NCBI GenBank assembly: GCA_024699605.1
Contig: JAILPJ010000064.1
Location: 1 to 34,013 of the forward strand
Direction of reading: 5' to 3'
DNA from: Desulfovibrio sp.
GTDB taxonomy: Bacteria > Desulfobacterota > Desulfovibrionia > Desulfovibrionales > Desulfovibrionaceae
Length of the DNA stretch: 34,013 nucleotides
Program-made: the position numbers and the translations under genes
Notes under the pieces: generated by a model
Databases searched by the model: none
Told to the model about the DNA's origin: nothing
The model's input: only the letters and a program-made list of their open reading frames with translations
In this document: positions 5,827 to 15,000 of the stretch, piece by piece
Layout: each line of letters opens with the position of its first letter
Position numbering within the stretch: the first letter of the stretch is position 1

Positions 5827-7425
5827 ATGTCTCTCTTTGGCTCTTCACAGCGACTGGGTGTCGCAGCGCTGCTGCTCGCTTTCAGCAATCTGCTTTCTCG
5901 CCTGATGGGCTTAATCCGCGACAAGGTCATTTCCTGGCAATTTGGCGCAGGCCATGAAGCCGATATGTACTTTGCGGCCTTTGTGGTGCCAGACTGCATC
6001 AATTACCTTTTGGCCGGCGGTTTCATGTCCATCACCATCATTCCCCTGCTCAGCCGCAGCTTTCAAGAAAATCCCCAAGAGGCCTGGCGCTTTTTCTCCT
6101 GTGTGGTCAGCTGGTTCGCCATAGCCTCCCTGGTCTGCACAGGTCTGGGAATGCTCTTTGCCGTGGAGCTTACGGAATTTGTGGCTCCGGGCTTTACGTA
6201 TGAGCAGAAACTCCGCCTGGCCTTTTTCATGCGCTTGATCCTGCCAGCCCAGGTTTTCTTTCTGACAGGCGCCTGTTTTACGGCCCTGCTCTTCCTCAGA
6301 CGACAGTTTCGCGTTCCGGCCTTAACGCCCTTAATCTACAATGGCTGCATTATCCTGGGGGGACTGCTGTTACCGGCCCTGCTCTTGCTCTTTGAACCAG
6401 AGGCCAGTTTTCAAGAAATGAGTCAAAAAGTGGGGATGACAGGCTACTGCCTGGGCGTCAGTATCGGCGCCCTGCTCGGGGCCTTTGTGCTGCCCTTGCT
6501 TGCAGCCCGCCAGCAAGCTCTGCCCCTCACATGCTGTTTCTCCCATCCTCTGCTCAAAAAATTTCTGCTTGTGGCTCTGCCGCTGATGCTTGGCCAAACC
6601 ATTATCATGCTCGATGAGCAATTTCTGCGCATTTTCGGCAGCATGCTGGGCGAGGGGGTGGTCAGTCTGCTCAACTACGCCCGCCGCATTGCCCAAGTGC
6701 CCATCGGCCTGGTGGGTCAGGCCGCCGCTGTGGCCTCCTACCCCTTTCTCGTGGCGCTTTTGACACAGGGAAAAGAGCAGGAATTTGCCCAAACCCTGAA
6801 CAAGGCGCTGCGCATGGGGCTGTGCCTGATCATACCGTGCGCCGCAGGCCTTCTGGCCTGCTCCTGGGCGATCATTACCCTGATTTTTCAGGGAGGGCGC
6901 TTTGGCGCGGCCGAAAGCACAGCCTGCGTTCCACTGCTGCAGATCATGCTGCTGGCGGTCCCCCTCTCCATGCTCTACATGGTTCTGGTGCGCGCATTCT
7001 ACGCCCATGGCGATACCATCACTCCGGCTGTCAGCGGGACCCTGATGACGGCTCTGGCCATCCCCGTCTATTATTTCATCAGCGCACGACACAGCGCCAT
7101 GGCCATTGCCCTGACCAGTTCCCTGAGTATCGGCCTCTATATCCTCTGGCTCTTTGCCATCTGGGCCAAACGCTATGGCTCCCAAGCCTTACACGGCCTC
7201 GGCAGACTCAGTGCCATCCTGCTCTGCCTGGCCGCGCCAGCCACGCTTCTCAGCTGGCTGAGTCTGCCGTTTTTGCGAGAAATGCTTGCGCTCTCACCGC
7301 TTCTGCAGGCCCTGGTCGTGCTGATCCTGCAGGGCGGTCTGTTCCTCCTGCTCTTTGTGCCGCCAGCGCTTTGGCTTGTGCCGGAATTGCGGCAAAGCCT
7401 GTTGCGCTTCAGAAACAAATCTTGA
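5827..7425 (+). CDS. murJ: Lipid II flippase MurJ
   Basis: A 532-aa polytopic inner-membrane protein of the MVF/MATE-like superfamily, with about 14 hydrophobic segments. The N-terminus (LLLAFSNLLSRLMGLIRDKVISWQFGAGHEADMYFAAFVVPDCINYLLAGG) is the diagnostic MurJ/MviN start, including the arginines of the central cavity. The protein flips undecaprenyl-linked peptidoglycan precursor to the periplasmic face. The chosen ATG is 5 bases after the rnr stop, with AAGGA upstream; a longer reading would overlap rnr extensively. The gene converges with the YdjM-like gene with 19 bases between stops and no obvious terminator. Confidence 0.93.
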   Translation: MSLFGSSQRLGVAALLLAFSNLLSRLMGLIRDKVISWQFGAGHEADMYFAAFVVPDCINYLLAGGFMSITIIPLLSRSFQENPQEAWRFFSCVVSWFAIASLVCTGLGMLFAVELTEFVAPGFTYEQKLRLAFFMRLILPAQVFFLTGACFTALLFLRRQFRVPALTPLIYNGCIILGGLLLPALLLLFEPEASFQEMSQKVGMTGYCLGVSIGALLGAFVLPLLAARQQALPLTCCFSHPLLKKFLLVALPLMLGQTIIMLDEQFLRIFGSMLGEGVVSLLNYARRIAQVPIGLVGQAAAVASYPFLVALLTQGKEQEFAQTLNKALRMGLCLIIPCAAGLLACSWAIITLIFQGGRFGAAESTACVPLLQIMLLAVPLSMLYMVLVRAFYAHGDTITPAVSGTLMTALAIPVYYFISARHSAMAIALTSSLSIGLYILWLFAIWAKRYGSQALHGLGRLSAILLCLAAPATLLSWLSLPFLREMLALSPLLQALVVLILQGGLFLLLFVPPALWLVPELRQSLLRFRNKS

Positions 7426-7444
7426 ACCAACACGCCCTCAGAGG

Positions 7445-7930
7445 TCAAAAAAAGCCCAGAGGCGCCAGATAGGCAAAATTTCCCCGCCACAGAAGCCAGC
7501 CCAGACCGAGACAAAAGAGCAGAAAAAACCCAAGCTCAGTCAGAGAACCTGTGCGGCAAAGCGGAAAAGCCAGGCGGGGTCTAAAGGGATACGGCAAAAG
7601 GGGAATGCCCAGAGGGGTCAGGAAATCCAGCAGAAGGTGGCTTACGGCACCCAGGGCCAGCGCACAGAGGGCGTCAAAGAGCCAGGGGGAAAAGAGTTCA
7701 GCCGCAAAAAACGGCCAAAGCCAAAGGCCGAACCAGTGACTTAGGCCACGATGGCTTTTGGCAAAACGCCTCTGCCGTGCGGCCCTGGAAAAAGTGCCCA
7801 GAGCAGCCCAACATTGATCCAGGAGATCAGGCAAAATCGAACCCAGGCACGCCAGGCACAGTCCCTGCGGCGAGAGCTTGGCCAAAATGGCCACACCCAG
7901 ACCAAAAACCTGATGGGTCGGCCAGCGCAT
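7445..7930 (-). CDS. YdjM-like membrane-bound metal-dependent hydrolase (DUF457)
   Basis: A 161-aa inner-membrane protein. His6 in MRWPTHQVFG, Asp35/Asp38 in GSILPDLLD, the HRGLSH motif (60-65) and GAVSHLLLDFLTPLG (His98, Asp102) form the metal-ligand set of the YdjM/YfhO-type predicted hydrolases; hydrophobic segments alternate with these motifs. E. coli YdjM is SOS-regulated, but no LexA box was identified here. The ATG overlaps the upstream stop as TGATG, which implies translational coupling. An in-frame start 51 bases upstream inside the Rsm22 gene is possible but would add residues before the conserved N-terminus. Substrate unknown. Confidence 0.8.
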   Translation of the reverse strand: MRWPTHQVFGLGVAILAKLSPQGLCLACLGSILPDLLDQCWAALGTFSRAARQRRFAKSHRGLSHWFGLWLWPFFAAELFSPWLFDALCALALGAVSHLLLDFLTPLGIPLLPYPFRPRLAFPLCRTGSLTELGFFLLFCLGLGWLLWRGNFAYLAPLGFF

Positions 7931-9306
7931 CAGGCTTTTTTCCCCTTGCGGGTCGGCCAGGCTTTGTTTTTTTGCGAGCAAGTCCTTGGCGAAGACGGGC
8001 AGGGCACGATCAACGCCCCGCTTTTCTGATCTCTGCGCTGACCAAGATTGTGGGGAAGGGTCACACTATCGCCACAGGCGAGGTTTTCGGCGTTTTCCAA
8101 CAGCAAAAGGCCATGGGCGCTACAGGCATAACTGGCCCGTCCGGCAAGACCTGGCACCGGAAAGGGGGCTGAAAGCACACGGGCAGAATCGTCTGCCGCT
8201 TCTGTCTGAGGCGCCCCCAGGCGCAACAGCAACGGCGCAAGGGACAGGGCCTCTTTGCGCAGATGCGCTTCAGCGCTGAGCTCTTCCAGCCAGGGCGGCA
8301 CAGAGTCTGTGCTAAAGGTGTAATGGCACCAGGTACGACGTCCTGCGCCCCGCAACAACGGACAGCCCTGACGATGGGGACAGGGGGCATCGACCCCCAA
8401 ACCCAGTTCACGGGCCTTTTCACGAAGATGCATGATGATCTTGCCGCCCAAACGTGTGCCAGGTTCAAGACATAAGAGCGGCAATGGCCCAGTTCCGCCA
8501 ATACGCGCCATTTCCTCGAGAAACTCCTCCAGTCTCTGCTCAAAAAGGGAGGCTTGCTCTTCCTCTTCCCAGTCACTTGCCTCGGTCAAGAAAATCTGAC
8601 TGCGTCCCTGGCGCCGGCTTTTGCGGTTTAGAAGCTCATTGAGCACATTGGCCTGGGTCACAAGAAAAAGCCCTTCCCGGCCAACCTTCGTCAAAAATTG
8701 CTGTGCCACCTGTTCCATGGGGCAACTGAGCAGCGTAACCTTCCAAGCAGGCACCTCCCAACGCTGCGCTGCCTGCGCAAGCAGGGCTTTGCCAAGGCGC
8801 AAAATCTGCGGCGATCTGTCCTGACAGACGATCTGCAGAGGGAGTCTGCGCCACTCAGGCTTGGCCAAAAAAAGCGCCAGGGGCACCGTGGCCGGACCTG
8901 ACCCAAGATCCAAGAGCACGGTCTTTCCCTCCTTGGGACTGGGCAGGGTTTGGGCTGCCAGAAAACGCGTCAAGCGCAGCAGATTCCAGGGCAAAAAATA
9001 ATAGAGATAGGCGCTGATCAGGCGGGGATTGCTAAAGTAGGGATGGACGAGCTCTGAGCGCTGATCGGTGAGCCTGCGCGAGAGCTCAAGGATATCCTGA
9101 GGGAGATGTTGTCTGTGCGCCGGCTGCAGGGGGCGTACTTGCCTCAGAATCTCCAAAAAACGCGTCATTGCCTCCATGAGCCCGTCAAGGCTCGCAAAAA
9201 GCGCGGAAGACTTGTGCCAGGACAGCCTCTGCTCGGTCGCAGGTGCGAGACACGCTTTTTGCCTTGTCTTGGCCCCCTGCCAGTGACTTTTCTGCCTTGT
9301 CGCCAT
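7930..9306 (-). CDS. Rsm22-family ribosome-associated methyltransferase-like protein
   Basis: A 458-aa protein. A class I SAM-binding motif LLDLGSGPAT (131-140) is followed by QANVLNELL (218-226) in the position of the family's catalytic region, EPGTRLGG (281-288), and a cysteine cluster (CPHRQGCPLL, about 309-317, and WCHY at 326-329) that in mitochondrial Rsm22/METTL17 binds an Fe-S cluster. The family works on assembly of the small ribosomal subunit; bacterial members are poorly studied. The start ATG has GAGG 5-6 nt upstream; a TTG three bases earlier is disfavoured. It is second in an operon, 27 bases after the ASKHA gene and overlapping the YdjM-like gene by one base. Confidence 0.85.
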   Translation of the reverse strand: MATRQKSHWQGAKTRQKACLAPATEQRLSWHKSSALFASLDGLMEAMTRFLEILRQVRPLQPAHRQHLPQDILELSRRLTDQRSELVHPYFSNPRLISAYLYYFLPWNLLRLTRFLAAQTLPSPKEGKTVLLDLGSGPATVPLALFLAKPEWRRLPLQIVCQDRSPQILRLGKALLAQAAQRWEVPAWKVTLLSCPMEQVAQQFLTKVGREGLFLVTQANVLNELLNRKSRRQGRSQIFLTEASDWEEEEQASLFEQRLEEFLEEMARIGGTGPLPLLCLEPGTRLGGKIIMHLREKARELGLGVDAPCPHRQGCPLLRGAGRRTWCHYTFSTDSVPPWLEELSAEAHLRKEALSLAPLLLRLGAPQTEAADDSARVLSAPFPVPGLAGRASYACSAHGLLLLENAENLACGDSVTLPHNLGQRRDQKSGALIVPCPSSPRTCSQKNKAWPTRKGKKA

Positions 9307-9333
9307 CAAAGCCTCAATCTGTTTTTTTGCTGT

Positions 9334-10908
9334 TTACGTCCCAAAGCGCATGGCGGCCACAAAACTCGACTGAAAGCCCGCTTCTTCCGTCAGACTCAAA
9401 ACCTTGGCCTTGCGGCAGAGCGTCCAAAGCGTCTCGCGCAACGACTCAGAGAGGGCAAGGCGCGCGGCACCAGCCAGGGCGGTATTGCCATAGGAGACAA
9501 TTTTTGACGCTGTGCCCAGAGGGAAAAAACCAAGCGTCTCAAGGTCACTGGGATCTCCATGCGAGCCCAGCGCACCGGCCAGCACGATGCGGGAAAGATC
9601 CTGAAGCTGATAGCCTGCAGCCGCCAGCAAAAAACGCAGGGCCGTGGCAAAAGCGGCTTTGACCTTGAGCATTTCCTCAACATCCCGAGCCTCAAGAAAG
9701 AGGCCATGGGGAAGATTGAGCCGTAGGCTCCCAGCGCTTTGCAGAAACTGCTCGCTGATCTTGCGCAAAATGGGCATGGTCTGCGTTGTTTGGAAATGAC
9801 CGTCAGCGGACAAAAGCCCCGTGCGCAAGAGCAGAGAAAGCAGCCTAAGATAGCCTGTGGCGCTGATACCACGGGGGCAGGCCGAGGCGTTGGGACATTG
9901 CGCCACAAGTCCCCAAGGACCAAGATCAAAGGACGTGATCACATCACTCGCCGCCAGCTGCCCGCAGCGCATGCCAATTCCTTCAATGGCCGGCCCCATG
10001 GGGACGCTGGCCAAAAAAAGCTCGTCGCCCATCAGGGCAAATTCCGCATTGGTGCCGAGATCCACAAGCAGCCAGGGCTTGGGCAGTGCTTCGGCCAAAA
10101 CCGGCACAAGGCCGCACGTCACGTCACTGCCCACAAAGGGGCCGGGCAGAGGCGGCAGATAGATGGGGGGAAAATTTGGCAGTGTGAGCCATTCATGGCC
10201 TTTGTGCCCAAGCCGATAGGGTGCGGCACAGAGTCCCTCAACGTCACAGTCGAGGAAAATTTCGGCCATGGCCGTATTGGCGGCAAGCACAAGAAGAGCA
10301 AGCTGGGAGATATCGGCGTGGCAGGCTATGGCCTGCACCAGGGCCTCTCGCACTAGCGTTGCGAGGCGTTGTCGCTGTGAGGGGCTGCGCGCATAGGCCA
10401 GACGGCTGACCACGTCGCTCCCCACAGCGGCCTGGGGATTTAAAAACTGACCCTGGGCCTGGCACTGGCCTGTCTTTGCCTGCAAAAGCTGCCAGCAGAC
10501 CGAAGTTGTCCCAAGATCAAGGGCAAGCAAGAATTTTTCACAGGCCGGGCGCTTTGTGACCGGCTCAGCCTCCTTGCTCTGCAAAAAACTTGTGGCAGGC
10601 AAAAGCAAAACACAAGGACTGTCCCCAAGCTCGCCCAGGCTGTGCCGGCAGCTCAGTCGCCAGCCCATGGCCAGTTCGGCCTGCGAAAAGACAGCCTCTT
10701 CTGCGCTCTGCCAGGCAGGAGCTTTGCCCAAAAAACGCAGGCGGCAGCGTCCGCACTGACCAAGCCCGCCGCACAGGGCACGCGGACGCAGTTTCCCTGA
10801 AAGCCAGAGCGCACGCGACAAAGGCTCCGAGGCGTCTGCCTCAAGCTCAAGCGTGTGCAGCACACGATCCGGTTGATGACAAGCAGCAAGAGCAATCTGA
10901 CAACGCAT
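9334..10908 (-). CDS. ASKHA-domain protein with N-terminal 2Fe-2S domain (RACo-like, DUF4445)
   Basis: A 524-aa protein with a ferredoxin-like N-terminus whose cysteines (C46, C52, C55 and C87; CGGLGQCGRC and LSCRHSL) fit a plant-type 2Fe-2S site. From about residue 127 follows a long actin-like ATPase region (LALDLGTTSV; LLVDLGTNAEFAL; GAIEGIGM-type loop; VLAGALGSHG). This is the layout of RACo, which reactivates oxidised corrinoid proteins by ATP-dependent reduction. No corrinoid protein or methyltransferase of that kind is nearby, so the partner is unknown. The start is the ATG at 10908 with GGGAG upstream. First gene of the ASKHA-Rsm22-YdjM operon, divergent from fliM. Confidence 0.85.
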   Translation of the reverse strand: MRCQIALAACHQPDRVLHTLELEADASEPLSRALWLSGKLRPRALCGGLGQCGRCRLRFLGKAPAWQSAEEAVFSQAELAMGWRLSCRHSLGELGDSPCVLLLPATSFLQSKEAEPVTKRPACEKFLLALDLGTTSVCWQLLQAKTGQCQAQGQFLNPQAAVGSDVVSRLAYARSPSQRQRLATLVREALVQAIACHADISQLALLVLAANTAMAEIFLDCDVEGLCAAPYRLGHKGHEWLTLPNFPPIYLPPLPGPFVGSDVTCGLVPVLAEALPKPWLLVDLGTNAEFALMGDELFLASVPMGPAIEGIGMRCGQLAASDVITSFDLGPWGLVAQCPNASACPRGISATGYLRLLSLLLRTGLLSADGHFQTTQTMPILRKISEQFLQSAGSLRLNLPHGLFLEARDVEEMLKVKAAFATALRFLLAAAGYQLQDLSRIVLAGALGSHGDPSDLETLGFFPLGTASKIVSYGNTALAGAARLALSESLRETLWTLCRKAKVLSLTEEAGFQSSFVAAMRFGT

Positions 10909-11051
10909 GGCTCTCCCAAGGTCAAGAAAAAAGCCCTGGCGCGGGCTGACGCACTTGCCCTGCGCGCTACTCTTTTGTATTTTTGCCCGCAAGTTTTTCG
11001 TTCTGCGGTCGTTCTTACTTATCAGTCATGGCTGGCAAACCGCAAAAGCAC

Positions 11052-11092
11052 GGGAGGCGGCGTACCCCAAACTCGGGAGCGCTGAAAAAAAG
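11052..11092 (+). promoter_or_regulatory. Hairpin-bridged Shine-Dalgarno element (fliM)
   Basis: GGGAGG (11052-11057) is followed at once by CGGCG (11058-11062), which pairs with CGCTG (11080-11084) with one G-U wobble. CCC-GGG (11065-11067 with 11075-11077) forms the inner hairpin. Eight bases, all A except the last G, lead to the ATG. This is the shortest copy (17 nt enclosed). Confidence 0.6.
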
Positions 11093-12073
11093 ATGAACAA
11101 GGTTCTGGCACAGGATGAAGTGGATGCCCTGCTCAGGGGCCTTTCGGGCGGCGAAATTGAAAGCGAACCGGAAATCACGGAAGATCCCGATGGTATTGTG
11201 CCTTTTGACCTGACCAATCAGGACCGCATTATCCGCGGCCGTATGCCGGTTTTGGAAATCGTCAACGACCGTTTCGCACGGCTTTGCACCAACGCCCTCT
11301 CCAACGCCGTTCGCAAACGTGTGGAGCTCAATCCCATCTCCATTGATATGACCAAGTTCGGCGATTTCATGCGTTCACTGCCAGTGCCCACCTCCATCAA
11401 TATTTTCAAGATGGATCCCCTGCGCGGCAATGCGCTGATGATCGTCGACTCGCGTCTGGTCTTCGCCCTTGTGGAAAACGTTTTTGGCGGCGCTGGCAGC
11501 CAGCCCAAGGTGGAAGGCCGTGAATTCACCCGCATTGAACAGGCCGTGGTCAACCGCATTGTCAAAATCGCCCTGGAAAACATGGAAGAATCGTGGCGGC
11601 CGGTGCACGATGTCAAACTTGAGCTGGTGCGCAGCGAAATCAATCCCCAGTTTGCCACCATTGTGCCGCCCAGTGACGTGGTGGTGATCATCAGCTTTGA
11701 AGTGGAACTGGAAACCTCTCTGGGATCCATGATCATCTGCCTGCCCTATGCCACCATTGAACCCATCCGCGGCAAACTCCATGCGAGTTTTCAGACCGAA
11801 CGACTGGAAGTGGACCACGCCTGGATGAATCGGCTCAAGGAACGGCTCATGGAAACGCCTGTAGAGCTCATTGTCAAATTCGGCAACACGACCATCACAG
11901 GCAATCAACTGCTGCGCATGCAGGTGGGAGACGTGATTGTCTTAAACACCGATATCGAGGACATGCTCGTCTGCACCGTGGAAGGGGTGGAAAAATATCA
12001 GGGCATTGCCGGCACAGTCAAAGCCATGAAAGCCTTTCAGATCGTCAATGAAAAAGAGCCCAATTTCACCTAA
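11093..12073 (+). CDS. fliM: Flagellar motor switch protein FliM
   Basis: A 326-aa C-ring protein. The N-terminal MNKVLAQDEVDALLRG is the CheY-P binding motif, which fixes the start at 11093; the open frame extends further upstream but those codons do not belong to FliM. The central CheC/CheX-like domain (about 45-230, GNALMIVDSRLVFALVENVFGG) binds FliG, and the C-terminal SpoA domain (about 250-320, VELIVKFGNTTITGNQLLRMQVGDVIVLN) binds FliN. It is isolated from other flagellar genes here. Its stop overlaps the end of the convergent activase gene by 8 bases. Translation probably uses the hairpin-bridged GGAGG, because no Shine-Dalgarno lies near the ATG. Confidence 0.95.
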   Translation: MNKVLAQDEVDALLRGLSGGEIESEPEITEDPDGIVPFDLTNQDRIIRGRMPVLEIVNDRFARLCTNALSNAVRKRVELNPISIDMTKFGDFMRSLPVPTSINIFKMDPLRGNALMIVDSRLVFALVENVFGGAGSQPKVEGREFTRIEQAVVNRIVKIALENMEESWRPVHDVKLELVRSEINPQFATIVPPSDVVVIISFEVELETSLGSMIICLPYATIEPIRGKLHASFQTERLEVDHAWMNRLKERLMETPVELIVKFGNTTITGNQLLRMQVGDVIVLNTDIEDMLVCTVEGVEKYQGIAGTVKAMKAFQIVNEKEPNFT

Positions 12074-15000
12074 GGTGGCCTGAACGCATCAAGAGTTTAA
12101 TGCGATTGATCTGATTGACTTCACTGGCTCCGGGATCATAATCCAGGGCAATAAAATTGGCCTTGGGATAGCGGCGCTTGAGTTCGCCCATCAAACCCTT
12201 GGCCACCACATGGTTGGGCAGGCAGCCAAAAGGCTGCACACAGAGAATATTTTTCACCCCGTTTTCCAGCATACGCACCATTTCCGCGCCCAAGAGCCAC
12301 CCCTCGCCCGATTGCTGCCCAAGGGAAATGAGATTGCTGGTTTTTTTGCGCAGGCTGCGAAAACTGGTAGGCCCGTGAAAGCGTTTGCTTGTGGCAAAAG
12401 CCAGGCGTGTGCCAAGCCTGGTGCACTCAAGAAAGGCAATACCCAGCATGGCCATGCGGGCATCGCGCCTGCGACCGGCCAGATGGCGATAATTGAAGAT
12501 ATCGTCATAGAGACAGTACATGGCAAAGTCCATGACGTCGGTCGATACGACTTCCCCTCCTTCCGCTTCAATGACCTCGGCGGCATGATTATTGGCGTCG
12601 GGGTGATATTTGAGCAAAATTTCCCCCACAATCCCCACGCGCTCACGCCTTGGTTCATCTGTCAAAGGCAGACGATCAAAATCGCGAATCATACAGAGCA
12701 TATTCCATTCAAAGCGAAAGATGTTCCCCGTAAGAATATTGGCCTGGGCTTTGGCAATCCATTTTTTGACCAGGCGCTGCACACTGCCCTTTTCCCGTTC
12801 ATAGGGCTGCACCCGGTTGATCATCCGGGCCAGCGCATCGCCGTAGTGGCCGGCCATGATCATGCGAAAGAGCATGGCCCGAGTCATGCGTATGCCTGGT
12901 CCCTGAATGCCGGTGGCAAAAGAAAGGATGGGGATATAGCCAAGGCCGGCATCGACCATGGCCTTGCGCAGGAGACTGGCGTAATTGGTTGCGCGGCAGC
13001 CGCCACCGGTCTGTGAAATCACCAGGGCGATTTTTTTCGTATCCCAGCGCCCGCTCTGCACAGCCTGCAAGAGCTGCCCGATGACCACAATGGCTGGATA
13101 GCAGGCATCGTTATTCACATAACGCAGACCCAGTTCAATGGCCTCACGGTCCACTGTGGGCAAAAGCGCGGCCTTGTAGCCGGCCCCCTGAAAAATGGCC
13201 TCGGCAAAGGCAAAATGAATGGGCGACATCTGGGGGATCAGCAGCGTATGGCTTTCACGCATGGCTTCTGTGAACGGCGGCGGTCCCTCAGACGATTCTT
13301 TGGGACAATGACAGAGGCTGAGGCGTTTTTCGCGCATCGTAGCCAAAAGCGAACGAATACGGATGCGGGCTGCGCCGAGATTGGTGCCCTCATCCAGTTT
13401 GATCTGGGCATAGAGGTGGCCGGCACCGCTGACAATTTCTTCCAGTTGATCCGATGTGATGGCGTCGAGGCCGCAGCCAAAGGAAAAAAGCTGTAAAATC
13501 GCCAGATTGGAACGTTGCACGGCAAAGGCGCCGGCACGGTAAAGACGGGAATGATAGGCCCACTGATTGACCACTCTGAGGGAGGAAGGGTCGGACATAA
13601 CCTGAGCCACCGCGTCTTCGGTCAAAACGGCCATGCCGCAGGAAGTGACAAATTCCGCTATGCCATGGTGGACTTCAGGATCCACATGGTAGGGGTGGCC
13701 CGCCAGAATAATGCCCATTTCTCCCTTGGCGTCGAGTTCAGCGAGAATTTCGGCGCCTTTTTTGCGCAAATCACTGTGAAAAAGCCGAAGAGCCTCAAAA
13801 CCAGCAGCCACAGCCGCATCCAGCTCTTTTTGGTCAAAATCCGCAAAAAACGGCACGGCATGCAGCCTGTGCGCCAGCTTATCCGGCGATAGCGGCAAAA
13901 AAGGACAGAGGTAGGTGATGCCCGCTTCCTTGAGCTCCTGAATATTATTGCGCAAGAGCTCAGGATAGCCTGCGACCACCGGGCAGTTGAAAGCGCCGCG
14001 CGTCTGGCTCTGCGAATCGGTCTCACGCGGCACACAGGGGAAGAAAATCGTCTTGACGCCCTGCTCAAGGAGATCCAGGACATGGCCGTGGGCCAGTTTG
14101 GCCGGATAACAAACGGTCTGGGAAGGGATCGTGGCATAGCCCTTGTAATAGAGGCTCTTGCTTGAGGGATTGGAGAGCACCACGCGAAAGCCCAGATGGG
14201 TGAGCAGCGTAAACCAGAGGGGGTAATTCTCGTAAATATTCAGGACTCTGGGAATGCCGATGCTGCCGTGCGGAGGATTTTCCAGAGGGGTATAATAGGC
14301 GAAAAGCCGGTCATACTTCCACTGGTACATATTGGCTTTATGACTGACCTGTTGCTGGGCCCCGCGGTCACAGCGATTACCCGAGATAAAATGCCGGCCG
14401 CCGGAAAAGCTGGAGATGGTCAACAGACAGTGATTGGCGCAGTGACCGCAACGGGCCACCTTGGTCTTGACCGCAAAAGTCGCAAGCTCCTCTTGGCTCA
14501 AAAGGCTTGAGGCTTTGCCCTTTTCCTGCCGTCTGCGGGCCAGAAGCGCGACGCCCAAGGCGCCCATCAGGCCGGGTATGGCCGGTCTTACGACATTTTT
14601 CCCCAATTCCAGTTCCAGACATCTGAGTAAGGCGTCGTTGGCAAAAGCTCCGCCCTGGGCCACCACATGTTCGCCAAGCTCACTGATATTGGAGATTTTC
14701 ATCACCTTGTAGCAGGCATTGCGAATCACTGAATAGGAAAGGCCTGCGGCAATATCGCCCAGGGAAACGCCTTCCTTCTGCGCCTGCTTGACCTTGGAAT
14801 TCATGAACACCGTGCAGCGCGTGCCCAAATCCACAGGTCTTTCTGCTGTCAGTGCCGCTTCCACAAAATCAGCCAGAGGAATGTGCAGAGAGTCCGCGAA
14901 ATTCTCAATAAAGGAACCGCACCCTGAAGAACAGGCTTCATTCAGGGAAATCCGGTCAATGGCGTCATTGGCGATGCGGAGGCATTTGATATCCTGGCCG

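Noticed and set aside
10909..11051. A sigma-54 promoter before fliM (TGGCGCG...GACGC)
   Set aside because: The distance between the GG and GC elements is one base too long and the second element is poor. A weak sigma-70-like pair is equally unconvincing.
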